64,000 nucleotides of DNA from Acidimicrobiales bacterium (GTDB lineage: Bacteria; Actinomycetota; Acidimicrobiia; Acidimicrobiales; Iamiaceae): NCBI GenBank assembly GCA_030448105.1, contig JAUJNP010000006.1, forward strand, positions 11,853-75,852. Direction: 5' to 3'. Numbering within the stretch: position 1 is the first letter of the stretch; each line of letters starts with the position of its first letter. The notes under the pieces were generated by a model. The model had not been told where the DNA came from, ran no database searches, and saw only the letters and a list, made by a program, of their open reading frames with translations. Positions 31,351 to 40,621 of this stretch are shown piece after piece. The translations under genes and the position numbers were made by a program.

Positions 31351-32147
31351 GCGCCCTGAGCGTCGCCGACCCGATCGCCTCGCTCGCCGAGCGCCTCGGC
31401 CACCGGTTCCACGACACCGGGCTCCTGGCGCGCGCCGTCTGCCACCGCAGCTGGTGCGCCGAGAACCCGGGCGGCGAGTCGAACGAGCGCCTCGAGTTCC
31501 TCGGCGACGCCGTCCTCGGGCTGATCGTCGCCGACCACCTCTTCGGCGCCTACCCCGAACACGACGAGGGGTGGCTGTCGCGCTCGCGCTCGTCGGTGGT
31601 GCGGGCCAGCGCGCTGGCCGACATGGCCACCGAGCTGCACCTGGGGGAGGCGCTGCTGCTGGGCAAGGGCGAGGACACCTCCGGGGGCCGGGAGAAGCCG
31701 TCGATCCTCGCCGATGCCCTGGAGGCGGTGATCGGCGCGGTGTACCTCGACGGCGGCTGGGCGGCGGCCGAGGAGCTGGTGATGGCCCTGGTACGGGGCC
31801 GGATCTCGGACCTTCCCGGCGGCCAGGGAGACCAGGACGACAAGAGCCGGCTCCAGGAGCTGACGACCCGCCGGCTGCACCAGCCCCCGCACTACACCGT
31901 CGAGGAGACCGGCCCCGAGCACGACAAGACGTTCCGCGCCGAGGTGGTGCTGCTGGGTCGCACCTGGGGGGAGGGCACCGGTCGCTCCAAGAAGCAGGCC
32001 GAGCAGATCGCCGCCCGGGCAGCCCTGACCGCCCTCACCGCCGAGCTCGAACCCGACGGGGGCGCGCCGGCGGTGCCCGGCGCGCCCCCCCTGCGCCTGG
32101 CCCCGCCGGCCCCGCCGGCCGGAATCGAAGAGGCCACCGATGGCTGA
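31347..32147 (+). CDS. rnc: ribonuclease III, probable CTG start
   Basis: 266 aa. The RNase III signature NERLEFLGDAVLGLIVADHLF, the second metal region DALEAVIGAVYLDGG, and a C-terminal dsRNA-binding domain (DDKSRLQELTTRRLHQPPHYTVEETGPEHDKTF...GTGRSKKQAEQIAARAAL) are complete, with a Pro/Ala tail. It processes rRNA precursors and dsRNA. The frame contains no ATG, GTG or TTG before 31596, which lies beyond the catalytic motif, so initiation at CTG is required. CTG 31347 overlaps the acpP TGA (CTGA) and is preferred over CTG 31356. Confidence 0.88.
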   Translation: MSALSVADPIASLAERLGHRFHDTGLLARAVCHRSWCAENPGGESNERLEFLGDAVLGLIVADHLFGAYPEHDEGWLSRSRSSVVRASALADMATELHLGEALLLGKGEDTSGGREKPSILADALEAVIGAVYLDGGWAAAEELVMALVRGRISDLPGGQGDQDDKSRLQELTTRRLHQPPHYTVEETGPEHDKTFRAEVVLLGRTWGEGTGRSKKQAEQIAARAALTALTAELEPDGGAPAVPGAPPLRLAPPAPPAGIEEATDG

Positions 32148-32973
32148 GCTGCCCGAGGTCGAGACCCTCCGCCGCGACCTCGACCGCGAGGTGGTCGGCA
32201 AGAAGATCAAGACGGCCGAGGTGCTGGGCCGAGCGGCGGTCACCCGGCTGCCCAAGAAGCAGTTCACCGCCCGGCTCGAGGGAGCGAAGATCACCGGCGG
32301 GGAGCGGCGGGGTCTGCTCCTCACGCTCAAGCTCGACACCGGTGACCTCCTGGTGTTCGACCTCGGCGACGGCGGCCAGCTGCTCCGGGCGTCGGCCCGG
32401 GAGCCGGTCGCCAAGGGCACCCGGGTGGTGCTCACCTTCACCCAGGGCGGTCAGCTGCGCCTGCTGGATGCCGGCGGCGGGCTCGACGTGTGGGTCACCA
32501 CGTCGGACGAGCTGCTCACCGAGGTGCCAGGCCTGACCGAGCTGGGTCTCGACCCCCTCGACGAACCGATCTCCTGGACCACCTTCGGCCAGCTCCTGCT
32601 CCGCCGGCGGGCCAAGCTCAAGACCATCCTCACCGATCCCACCGCGGTGGCCGGCCTCGGCCCGGTGTACTCCGACGAGATCCTCCACGCCGCCGGCCTC
32701 CGCCACGACCGGGTGTCGAACGGCTTGTCGTCCCAGGAGATGCGCCGGCTGTACCGGGCCCTGGTGGAGACCCTCCACGAGGCGGCCAAGCACCGGGGCT
32801 CCACCCTGGCCGACGGCCACTACCACGACCTCGCCGGCAAGCCCGGCGACTACCAGGGCGAGCTCAAGGTCTACGAGCGCGACGGCCAGGCCTGCAAGCG
32901 GTGCCGGGCGGTGGTCACCAAGGCCAAGGTGGGCGGGCGCACCATCTACTTCTGCCCCGAGTGCCAGGTCTGA
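32140..32973 (+). CDS. Fpg/MutM-family protein lacking the catalytic proline
   Basis: 277 aa with the full Fpg/Nei layout: N-terminal ELPEVETLRRDL, a helix-two-turn-helix region near PTAVAGLGPVYSDEILHAAG, and a C-terminal zinc finger CKRCRAV...GGRTIYFCPEC with the conserved Arg. The N-terminus is MAELPE, not MPELPE, so the Schiff-base nucleophile Pro is Ala; the conserved Lys of the RRAKYL motif is Leu 59, and HLGMSG reads DLGDGG. It may bind damaged DNA without classical glycosylase activity. ATG overlaps the rnc end by eight bases. Confidence 0.82.
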   Translation: MAELPEVETLRRDLDREVVGKKIKTAEVLGRAAVTRLPKKQFTARLEGAKITGGERRGLLLTLKLDTGDLLVFDLGDGGQLLRASAREPVAKGTRVVLTFTQGGQLRLLDAGGGLDVWVTTSDELLTEVPGLTELGLDPLDEPISWTTFGQLLLRRRAKLKTILTDPTAVAGLGPVYSDEILHAAGLRHDRVSNGLSSQEMRRLYRALVETLHEAAKHRGSTLADGHYHDLAGKPGDYQGELKVYERDGQACKRCRAVVTKAKVGGRTIYFCPECQV

Positions 32974-33002
32974 TCATCACCGAGGGGCTGGTGGGAGGCG
33001 GA

Positions 33003-33048
33003 TAACGTCGCTCCGATGGCCTTGGCCGTGGGGGCAGCGTGTTCCTGA
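33003..33048 (+). promoter_or_regulatory. smc promoter and possible leader peptide
   Basis: TAACGT (33003-33008) ends seven bases before ATG 33016, which opens MALAVGAACS and stops at TGA 33046-33048, overlapping the smc GTG at 33039. If one G is missing from the G-run at 33030-33034, the same ATG would instead be in frame with smc. Confidence 0.45.
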
Positions 33049-36000
33049 AGACGTTGACGCTCAAGGGCTTCAAGTCCTTCGCCGAGGCCACGTCGTTGGA
33101 CATGGAACCCGGCGTCACCGTCGTCGTCGGACCCAACGGCAGCGGCAAGTCCAACGTGGTGGACGCCGTGGGATGGGTGCTGGGCGCCCAAGCGCCGAGC
33201 GCGGTGCGGTCCCAGAAGATGGACGACGTCATCTTCGCCGGCACCGCCAAGCGGCCGGCCCTGGGCCGGGCCGAGGTGTCGCTCACCATCGACAACGCCG
33301 CCGGCCTGCTGCCCATCGACCTCACCGAGGTCACCATCACCCGCACGCTGTTCCGGTCCGGGGACAGCGAGTACGCCATCAACGGCGTGCCCTGCCGGCT
33401 GCTCGACATCCAGGAGCTGCTGTCGGACTCGGGGGTCGGCCGGCAGCAGCACGTGATCATCTCCCAGGGCCAGATCGACGCCGTGCTCAACGCCCGCCCC
33501 GAGGACCGCCGCCTCGTCATCGAGGAGGCCGCCGGCGTGCTGAAGTTCCGGCGCCGCAAGGAGAAGGCCGAACGGCGGTTGGCCGCCACCGAGGGCAACC
33601 TCACCCGGCTGTCCGACCTCTTGCGCGAGGTGCGCCGCCAGCTCCGGCCGCTGGAGCGCCAGGCCGACGCCGCCCGCCGCCACGGCGCGGTGGTGGGCGA
33701 GCTCACCGCCCTGCGGGTGCACCTCGCCGGCAAGGACCTGGCTCGGCTGCGCGCCCGCCTGGCCGAGGCCGAGCACGCCCGGCAGGAGCTGGCCGGCGAG
33801 GAGCGCGCCACCCGGGCCGACCTGGCCCACCTCGACACCGAGGTGCTGGCCACCGAGGCGAGGCTCTCGGCCATGGGCGGCGACGACCTCGGCGACGCCC
33901 TCGTGCGCTTCGAGTCGCTGCGGGAGAAGGGGCGCGGGCTGGCGTCGCTGCTGGCCGAGCGCCGCCGGGGCATCGAGCGCGATCGGGGGCGTCGGTCGGC
34001 GCGGCCGTCATCGCCTCCCTCGAGGCCGAGGCCGCCCGCCTGGCCGCCGAGGTGGCCGAGGTGGGCGCCGAGGCCGAGGCCCTGGCGCCGGAGGCCGAGC
34101 GCCTGGCCGCCGACGAAGAGGCGTTGGCCGCCGCCGGGCCCGCTACTCGTCGGACTGGGAGGGCGTGGAACCGGCCGCCCCCGGTGGTCGCGTGGTGGAG
34201 GTGCGCGGCGAGCTGGGCGCGCTGCGCTCGGGCGTGGAGCGCGACGGCGCCGAGGTCGGCCGGCTGCGCAGCCGCCTGGCCGCCCTCGACGAGAAGGCGG
34301 GCCGCCTCGCCGCCGAGGCCGAGCATCTCGCCGCCGACCGGGCGGCGGCAGAGGCCGCCCGTGACCCCCTGGCCGCCCGCCTCGCGGGTGCGACCGAGGC
34401 CCGGGCGGCGGCCGAGCAGCGGCTGGCGGCGGCCGAGGAGGCCCGGCGGTCGGCCGACGCCGCCCACCACACCTGGGTGGCGCGGGTCGACGCCCTCACC
34501 CTCACCCTGGACCAGGCCCCGGCCCGGGGCCGGCTGGGCCCGGCTGGCAGCCGTCGCGGGGGTGCTGGGCTCCCTGCTCGACGTGGTGGACATCGACGCC
34601 GGTTTCGAGGCCGCCTTCGAGGCCGCCGCCGGCGACGCCCTCGCCGCCGTCGTGGTCGAGGGTCCTGATGTCGCCCGTCGCGCCATCTCCGCCCTGCTCG
34701 ACGGGGATGCCGCTGGAGCCGTACTGCCCCTACCGGACGAGCCGACGTCCTCGGTTCCGATGACGGGGTTGCGCGCTCACGTCCGGGGCACCCGGCCCGG
34801 GGTGGACGCCCTCCTCGACCGCCTGGTGGGCGCCACCGCCCTCGTCGACGCCTGGCCCGAGGCCCTCGACGTGAGCGGTGCCGACCCGGCCGCCGCGGTC
34901 GTCACCCGCGCCGGCGACCGCTTCGGGCCCACGGGCTGGCGGGTGGGGGCGGTGGGGGCCGGCGCCACCGGCGCCGCCCTCACCGAGGCCCGGGCCCAGG
35001 CGGAGCTGGCCACCGTCGCCGCGGCGCGCGCCGAGCAGCAGGTGGCCGCGGCCCGGCAGGCGGTCGATGGCTCCCGTCGGGTGGAGACCGAGGCGCAGCG
35101 GTCGGTGGACGCCAACGACGCTGCCGTCCACGCCCTCGTCGACGCCGTCGCCAGGGTCGAGGCCGAGAAGGGAGAGGGCGGGGCCGAAGCCGACACCCTG
35201 CGGGCCCACCTCGCCGACCTGGAGCACCGGGTGGCGGGCGAGGCGGACCGGCTGGCCGAGCTGGAAGCCGCGCTGCCCGGCCTGGAGGCGGCCGAGGCCG
35301 ACGCCGCCGCCCAGAGCCGGGCGGTTGCCGAGGCCCGTAGCCGGCTCGAGGAGCAGGCGGCCACGGTGGGCTCGCGCCGCCGCGACCTCGAGCTGAGGTC
35401 CGCCGGCCTGGCCGAACGGCGCCAGTTCCTCGACCGCCGCCGCGCCGAGGTGGAGGAGCGGCTCTCGAACCACGTCGCCGAGCGGCGCTCGGCCGAGGCC
35501 CGCCGGGTGGAGCTCGATCAGCGGGCACTGGCCACCGACCGCCTGTCCGCCCTGGTCGCCAGCCGGCTGGCGGTGGTGGAGGCGGAGGTGGCGTCACTGC
35601 GTGAGCGCCGGCGGCGCCAGTCGGAGGCGGCCCGGGAGGTGGCGGCCGGCCTCGACGCCCTGCGCCGACGCCGGAGCGCGGCCGAGCAGGCGCTCATGGA
35701 GGGCCGCGAGCGACTGCAGCGCGCCGAGCTGACCGAGACCGAGACCACGCTGCGGATCGAGGCGGCGGTGGAGGCCTTGCGGCGCGACCTCGACACCGAG
35801 CCCGAGGCGGCGATGGCCGCCACTCTCCCCGAGGGGTTCGACCACCCTTCGCCGGTGGGTCGTGTGCGTGAGCTCGAACGCGAGCTCCGGCTCATGGGAC
35901 CCATCAACCCCCTGGCGCTGGAGGAGCACACCGCGCTGGTCGAGCGCCACGACTTCCTCTCGGGCCAGCTCGAGGACGTGAAGTCCTCGCGCCGCGACCT

Positions 36001-36499
36001 GGGCCGGGTCATCCGCTCGATCGACGCCGAGATCGTGAACGTCTTCGCCGCCGCCTACGCCGACGTGGCCGTCAACTTCGAGCGCCTCTTCGAGACGCTG
36101 TTTCCCGGGGGCAAGGGGAGCCTGCGCCTCACCAACCCCGAGGACCTGCTCGGCACCGGCATCGAGCTGGAGGCCAAGCCGTCGGGGAAGAACGTGAAGA
36201 AGCTCTCGCTGCTCTCCGGCGGGGAACGCTCGCTGACCGCCCTCGCCTACCTGTTCGCCGTGTTCCGGGCCCGGCCGTCGCCCTTCTACGTGATGGACGA
36301 GGTGGAGGCCGCCCTGGACGACGTGAACCTGCACCGGTTCCTCGAACTCGTCCACGAGTTCCGGAGCGAGGCCCAGCTCATCATCGTGACCCACCAGAAG
36401 CGCACCATGGAGGCGGCCGACTGCCTCTACGGCGTCACCATGGCGCCCGGCGGTTCGTCGCAGGTGGTGTCCGAGCGGGTGACCTCACCCATCGGCTGA
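33039..36499 (+). CDS. smc: chromosome segregation ATPase SMC, with frameshifts
   Basis: About 1150 aa once repaired. The N-terminal head (FLKTLTLKGFKSFAEATSL, Walker A GPNGSGKSN) is in the first frame to about 33985; coiled coil continues in a second frame to about 34136, a third to about 34530, then hinge (GVLGSLLDVVDIDAGFEAAFEAA), second coil and the C-terminal head (LSLLSGGERSLTALAYLF, FYVMDEVEAALDD) in the second frame again. Each break is explained by one lost base in a G/C run (two at the last). SMC compacts and separates chromosomes with ScpAB. It overlaps the convergent hydrolase gene by 15 bases. Confidence 0.9.
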
Positions 36500-37792
36500 G
36501 CGGGCTGAGTCGCCGAGCCGCGCCTCGGACTCGCGGGACGCGTGGCCGTAGATCCCCTTGGCCATGAGGGAGGACTCCGCCTTGCGGCGCTCGGCGTAGA
36601 TCTCGGCGCGGGCACCGTGGGCCGGGCGGCTCTCGGGGTCGGCCTGGGCGGCCAGCTCCACCAGCTGGCACGCCAGGCGAAGGTCGCCGCCGTCGGCCAC
36701 CTCCCGGGCCCGAGCGGCCAGCGCGTCGGCCCCGCCGGCGAGGGCCGCCACCTCGGCGGCGAAGGTGGCGTCGGGGGCCGGCTTGAGGTGGCTGGGGTTG
36801 CCGTCGTACCAGCCGCCGTAGAGGCGCCAGACGTTGTGGATCACGAACTCCGGCTCGTCGTAGAGCGGCCGCAGGTAGGGCCGGCCCAGGAGGTGGTCGG
36901 GCACCCGCACCGAGTGGACGATCGTGTCGAGCCGCTCACCGGCGTTCATCTGTTCGAGCACGTCGGCGACGAGCTGCTCGAGGGCGCCGGCGACCTCGGT
37001 GAGCACGCCGGCGATGCGGTCGCGCCCGGCGATGGGCAGCCCGTGGGCGGGCAGGAACAGCTCGGGCTCGCGGGCCACCATCTCCCGGAGGGCAGCGGCC
37101 CACTCGGTTGGGTAGCGCTGCACCTTCTGGGGGTTCCCGGCGTTGGGGAAGTTCCATATGAGGAAGTCGCCCGAGCAGATGGCCCGCGGCGCGGGGACCC
37201 ACGCCCACAGGTGGTCGTCGGTCTCCCCGCGCCCGTGGTGCAGCTGGAAGCGAGCGTCGCCCACCTCCACCTGCAGGCGGTCGGTGAAGGTGACGTCGGG
37301 GTCGAGGTGGTCGGCCGGCAGGAACCGGGCCGGCCCGCCGATGCCGAGCCCGGCGGCGGCCGCTCCGCGACCGAACTGGCGCAGGTTGATGGTGCGGTTG
37401 TAGCCGTCGGTCAGGTCGTAGCGGTCGAAGCGGGCGGGCACGTTGGCGTGGGCGATCACCCGGGGGCGGCGATGGCCTCGCTGCTCGGCGTCGGCCGCCA
37501 ACGCGCCGCTGCCGCCGACGTGGTCGACGTGGCCGTGGGTGTAGAGGATGGTGTCGATGGGCGCCCCGGACCACCCCCGCAGTGAGGCGACGACCCCGTC
37601 GGCGGTGAGGGCGCCGCTGGTGTCGAACACGACCAGGCCCGCCTCGGTGGGGAAGATCACCACGTGGGAGAACGACTCGATCATGGCGATGCCGTCGGCC
37701 ACCTCGGAGAGCTCGTTGGTGACCCGGTTCACCGGTTCATCGGTGATGCCCTCGTCGATGATGCGGGCCGAGAGCTCGAGCAGGTCGGGCAT
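36485..37792 (-). CDS. metallo-beta-lactamase-fold hydrolase, alkyl-sulfatase-like
   Basis: 435 aa. The MBL zinc motif YTHGHVDHVGG is near residues 84-94, with later ligands in GRGETDDHLWAW and PAHGLPIAG. After the MBL domain, NVWRLYGGWYDGNPSHLKPAP and the helical repeat that follows match the alkylsulfatase dimerisation domain of SdsA1-type enzymes. The SCP2-like C-terminal domain of SdsA1 is absent, so substrate preference may differ. A TAGGCT box ends six bases before the ATG, inside the stop of the upstream methyltransferase. Confidence 0.82.
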   Translation of the reverse strand: MPDLLELSARIIDEGITDEPVNRVTNELSEVADGIAMIESFSHVVIFPTEAGLVVFDTSGALTADGVVASLRGWSGAPIDTILYTHGHVDHVGGSGALAADAEQRGHRRPRVIAHANVPARFDRYDLTDGYNRTINLRQFGRGAAAAGLGIGGPARFLPADHLDPDVTFTDRLQVEVGDARFQLHHGRGETDDHLWAWVPAPRAICSGDFLIWNFPNAGNPQKVQRYPTEWAAALREMVAREPELFLPAHGLPIAGRDRIAGVLTEVAGALEQLVADVLEQMNAGERLDTIVHSVRVPDHLLGRPYLRPLYDEPEFVIHNVWRLYGGWYDGNPSHLKPAPDATFAAEVAALAGGADALAARAREVADGGDLRLACQLVELAAQADPESRPAHGARAEIYAERRKAESSLMAKGIYGHASRESEARLGDSARSADG

Positions 37793-37798
37793 GGCCGG

Positions 37799-37804
37799 AG
37801 CCTA
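37799..37804 (-). promoter_or_regulatory. -10 box (TAGGCT) for leaderless MBL-fold gene
   Basis: On the minus strand TAGGCT overlaps the methyltransferase TAG and ends six bases before the ATG at 37792. Confidence 0.55.
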
Positions 37805-38584
37805 TTGACGCTCGGCGGCGTAGAGGATTGTGACGTACGGGCGGGTGACGGTCCCACCGAACTCGTCGTTGGCCAGGGCTTCCAACTCGTCGAGGAAGGC
37901 GGCGCGGTCGCGCTCGGGGAGGGCGTTGGTGGGGGAGTAGGTGGCGAACAGGCGGCGCAGCTCGGCGGCGGTGTGCACCCCCTCCCACGGGTAGCGGCGA
38001 ACCTCCACAGGACCGAACCGGCCGCTGCGGTCGAGGTCGGCCGCCCGCTCGGCCAGGGCCAGAGCGGTGTGGGCGCCGCTGGTGTGGTGGTTGGCCGGCT
38101 GCCACCGCTCGAACAGGGGAAGGGCAGCCTCGTGGAACGGATCGGGCCGGTCGGGGTCTCCGTACACGTGCCACCACAGCGCGATCCACCCGCCGGGGCG
38201 GAGGGCGTCGGCCACCTTCGACAGGGCGGCGTCGGCGTCGAGCCAGTGGAAGGCGGTGGCCGACACGGCCAGGTCGAACCGCCCCGGCGGAGGCGACCAG
38301 TCCTCGAACGCCGAGGTCACCACGTCCACCCGGTCGAACCGGGGCAGGCGCCGGCGGGCGAGGGCAGCCAGCGACGGGCCCAGCTCCACCGCGACGACCG
38401 AAGCGCCGCGCTCGGCCAGATCCTCGGTGGCCTGCCCGGAGCCGCACCCGACCTCCAGCACCCGGGTTCGGGGGCCGAGTCCGCACACCGACGCAAGGTC
38501 GTCGTAGAGCGCCTCGGGGTAGCCGGGGCGGGCGGCGTCGTAGTCGTCGGCCACGGCGTCGAACCCGAGCCGGCGATCGGTCAC
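37802..38584 (-). CDS. SAM-dependent class I methyltransferase
   Basis: 260 aa. VLEVGCGSGQATEDLAERGASVVAVELG is motif I/post-I, FDLAVSATAFHWLD motif II, and WIALWWHVYGDP motif III; FHWLD is typical of the Methyltransf_11/25 group that includes trans-aconitate-like methyltransferases. The substrate is unknown. The GTG at 38584 lies eight bases from the left end of a 93-bp dispersed repeat, which therefore forms its upstream region. Confidence 0.82.
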   Translation of the reverse strand: MTDRRLGFDAVADDYDAARPGYPEALYDDLASVCGLGPRTRVLEVGCGSGQATEDLAERGASVVAVELGPSLAALARRRLPRFDRVDVVTSAFEDWSPPPGRFDLAVSATAFHWLDADAALSKVADALRPGGWIALWWHVYGDPDRPDPFHEAALPLFERWQPANHHTSGAHTALALAERAADLDRSGRFGPVEVRRYPWEGVHTAAELRRLFATYSPTNALPERDRAAFLDELEALANDEFGGTVTRPYVTILYAAERQ

Positions 38585-38591
38585 CGAACCC

Positions 38592-38685
38592 AGGAGCCGA
38601 GCCGGTAGGCGAGGCGACCAGTCAGCACGGCGCTTGAGTGCGGCGCAGCCGCACCGCTTGCCTGGACGACGGCTCGACCTTTCCG
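38592..38685. repeat. 93-bp dispersed repeat, copy A
   Basis: Nearly identical to 56284-56376 over about 93 bases (two mismatches, then slight drift at the right end). It contains the perfect hairpin GTGCGGC-GCA-GCCGCAC. Copy A lies between the VWA stop and the methyltransferase start; no ORF or flanking duplication is seen. Confidence 0.8.
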
Positions 38686-38699
38686 CACACCCCCTTAAC

Positions 38700-39674
38700 C
38701 TAGGGCAGGCGGCTGAACCAGAGCAGCGACATCAACGAGCTGGCGAACAGGAACAGCAGCCCAATGCCCACGAACCACAGCACCAGCTCCCGGAACTCGA
38801 TGACGAAGCCCACCGACGAGCCGATGTCCTTGTAGGCCTGCTTCAGCTCCTTCTCGGTGGCGGCGGTGAACGCCTTGCCGCCGGTGTCGTCGGCGATGCG
38901 CTCGAGGGCGGGACGGTTGACCTTCACCGGGGTCGGCACCATCTCACCGAACTCGTTGGGCACCTCGATGTAGCCGTTGTCGGTGCCGAAGGCGATGGTG
39001 GTCACCGGCACCTTCTGGCGCTGGGCCTCACGGCTGGCGACCGCGTCGGGACGGCCGACGGTGGTCTCGCCGTCGGACATGAGCACGATGCGGGCCGGCA
39101 CCTTCTCCTTGGAGTCCTCGGCCTTGGGCGCCTGCTTGATGGCGGCCAGGCTGGCGTAGATCCCCTCGCCTATGGCCGTTCGCTCCGCCAGCTCGAGCCC
39201 GTCCACCGCGTTCTTCACCGCCTGTCGGTCGGTGGTCGGCGTGGACAGCACCTGCGCGCTCCCGTTGAACGACACCAGGCCCACGTTGATCTTGGGCGGG
39301 ATGATGTCGAGGAACACCTTGGCCGCCCGCTTGGCGGCGGCGATGCGGCTGGGGGCGACGTCGTCGGCCTTCATGGACAGCGAGGTGTCGATGGCCAGGA
39401 TGACCGTGGCCCGCTCCCGGGGGACCTTCTCCTCGCGGGCGGGACGGGCCAGCGCCAACACCAGGGACGTGAGCGCCAGCAGCATGGCCACGGCGGGCAG
39501 GTGGCGACGCCACCCCGGACGGCTGGGGGCCACGCTCTCCAGCAGCTCCAGGTTGGTGAAGCGCACCGCGTAGCTCCGGCGGCGGGCCGAGGTGACCCCG
39601 TAGGCCACGGCCAGGGCGAGCACCACGGCCAGGAGCCATAGGCGGCTGGGGGCGAGGTAGGTGACGGCGATCAT
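38700..39674 (-). CDS. VWA-domain membrane protein (BatA-like)
   Basis: 324 aa. An N-terminal membrane pair (LWLLAVVLALAVAYGV and HLPAVAMLLALTSLVLAL), a von Willebrand A domain with the MIDAS motif DTSLS and DGETT, and a C-terminal helix (VLWFVGIGLLFLFASSLM). It is the third gene of the MoxR-DUF58-VWA module, typical of chaperone-like systems that insert metals or mature envelope proteins. The ATG at 39674 overlaps the DUF58 stop by four bases. Confidence 0.88.
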   Translation of the reverse strand: MIAVTYLAPSRLWLLAVVLALAVAYGVTSARRRSYAVRFTNLELLESVAPSRPGWRRHLPAVAMLLALTSLVLALARPAREEKVPRERATVILAIDTSLSMKADDVAPSRIAAAKRAAKVFLDIIPPKINVGLVSFNGSAQVLSTPTTDRQAVKNAVDGLELAERTAIGEGIYASLAAIKQAPKAEDSKEKVPARIVLMSDGETTVGRPDAVASREAQRQKVPVTTIAFGTDNGYIEVPNEFGEMVPTPVKVNRPALERIADDTGGKAFTAATEKELKQAYKDIGSSVGFVIEFRELVLWFVGIGLLFLFASSLMSLLWFSRLP

Positions 39675-40609
39675 CGGGGACGCTGCCCGGCCGTGCCCCG
39701 CACCCGCTCACGACGGGCGGCGACGAAGTGGACCAGATCGAGCAGCCAGTCGCGGTCGGTGCGCAGCTGGAGGTGGTCGGCCCCGGCGCGGCGGATGCGC
39801 TCGGCGATGGCTGCCCGCTGGGCGGCAGCGGCTGCCGCGTAGCGCTCCCGGAGGCGGGGGTTGGAGGTCTGCACCTCGTGCAGGTCGCCGGTGCGCGGGT
39901 CCACCAGGCGCAGCACGCCCACCGCCGGCAGCTCCAGCTCCCGGGGGTCGACCACCTCGATGCAGAGGGTCTCGTGGCGGGCCGACAGGCGCCCGAGCGG
40001 GCGCTCCCAGGTGGCCTCCCCCAGGAAGTCCGACACCACCACGGCCAGGCCGCGGCGCCGACCGCTGGCCCCGAGGCGGCTGATGCCGGCGGCCAGGTCG
40101 GTGCGGCCCTGCTCGCTGCGCTCAGCGGTGACGAGTCGGTGGAGCAGGGCCATCAGGTGGTCCTTGCCCCCACGGGCGGGCACCGTGACCGGCCCGCCGG
40201 GGCCGAGCAGCACGCCGCCGATGCGGTTGCCGGTGCGGTTGGTGAGGAAGCCGACCGCGGCGGCACCCGAGACGGCCAGGTCGCGCTTCTCGCAGAACGC
40301 GGTGCCGAAGTCGAGCGACGGCGACAGGTCCACCAGCAGCCAGGTCTCCAGCTCGCGGTCGGCGATGGTCTCCCGCACGTAGGGCTCCTGGAGCCGGGCG
40401 GTGACGTTCCAGTCGATGCGCCGCACGTCGTCGCCGGCCTGGTAGGAGCGGGTCTCGCCCAGTTCCGAACCATGGCCCGGCACCAGGCCGATGTAGTCGC
40501 CGTGGAGGAGGCCGTCGAGACGTCGGCTGATCACCAAGTCGAGCCGGCGCAGGACCTCGTCGGGACGGCCGCCCGAGGCGGTGGGAGGGAGGTTGGCCGG
40601 TGCAGGCAC
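39671..40609 (-). CDS. DUF58 protein of the MoxR module
   Basis: 312 aa. The DUF58 signature SYQAGDDVRRIDWNVTARLQEPYVRE lies near residues 55-80, followed by the VWA-like ETWLLVDLSPSLDFGT. Members are cytoplasmic partners between the MoxR ATPase and membrane VWA proteins; their precise action is unknown. GTG start 12 bases after the moxR stop; overlaps the VWA gene. Confidence 0.88.
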   Translation of the reverse strand: MPAPANLPPTASGGRPDEVLRRLDLVISRRLDGLLHGDYIGLVPGHGSELGETRSYQAGDDVRRIDWNVTARLQEPYVRETIADRELETWLLVDLSPSLDFGTAFCEKRDLAVSGAAAVGFLTNRTGNRIGGVLLGPGGPVTVPARGGKDHLMALLHRLVTAERSEQGRTDLAAGISRLGASGRRRGLAVVVSDFLGEATWERPLGRLSARHETLCIEVVDPRELELPAVGVLRLVDPRTGDLHEVQTSNPRLRERYAAAAAAQRAAIAERIRRAGADHLQLRTDRDWLLDLVHFVAARRERVRGTAGQRPR

Positions 40610-40621
40610 AGGTGGCGGGCC

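Noticed and set aside
38592-38685. 93-bp repeat as an insertion-sequence end
   Set aside because: No transposase frame, no terminal inverted repeats and no target-site duplication were seen at either copy.
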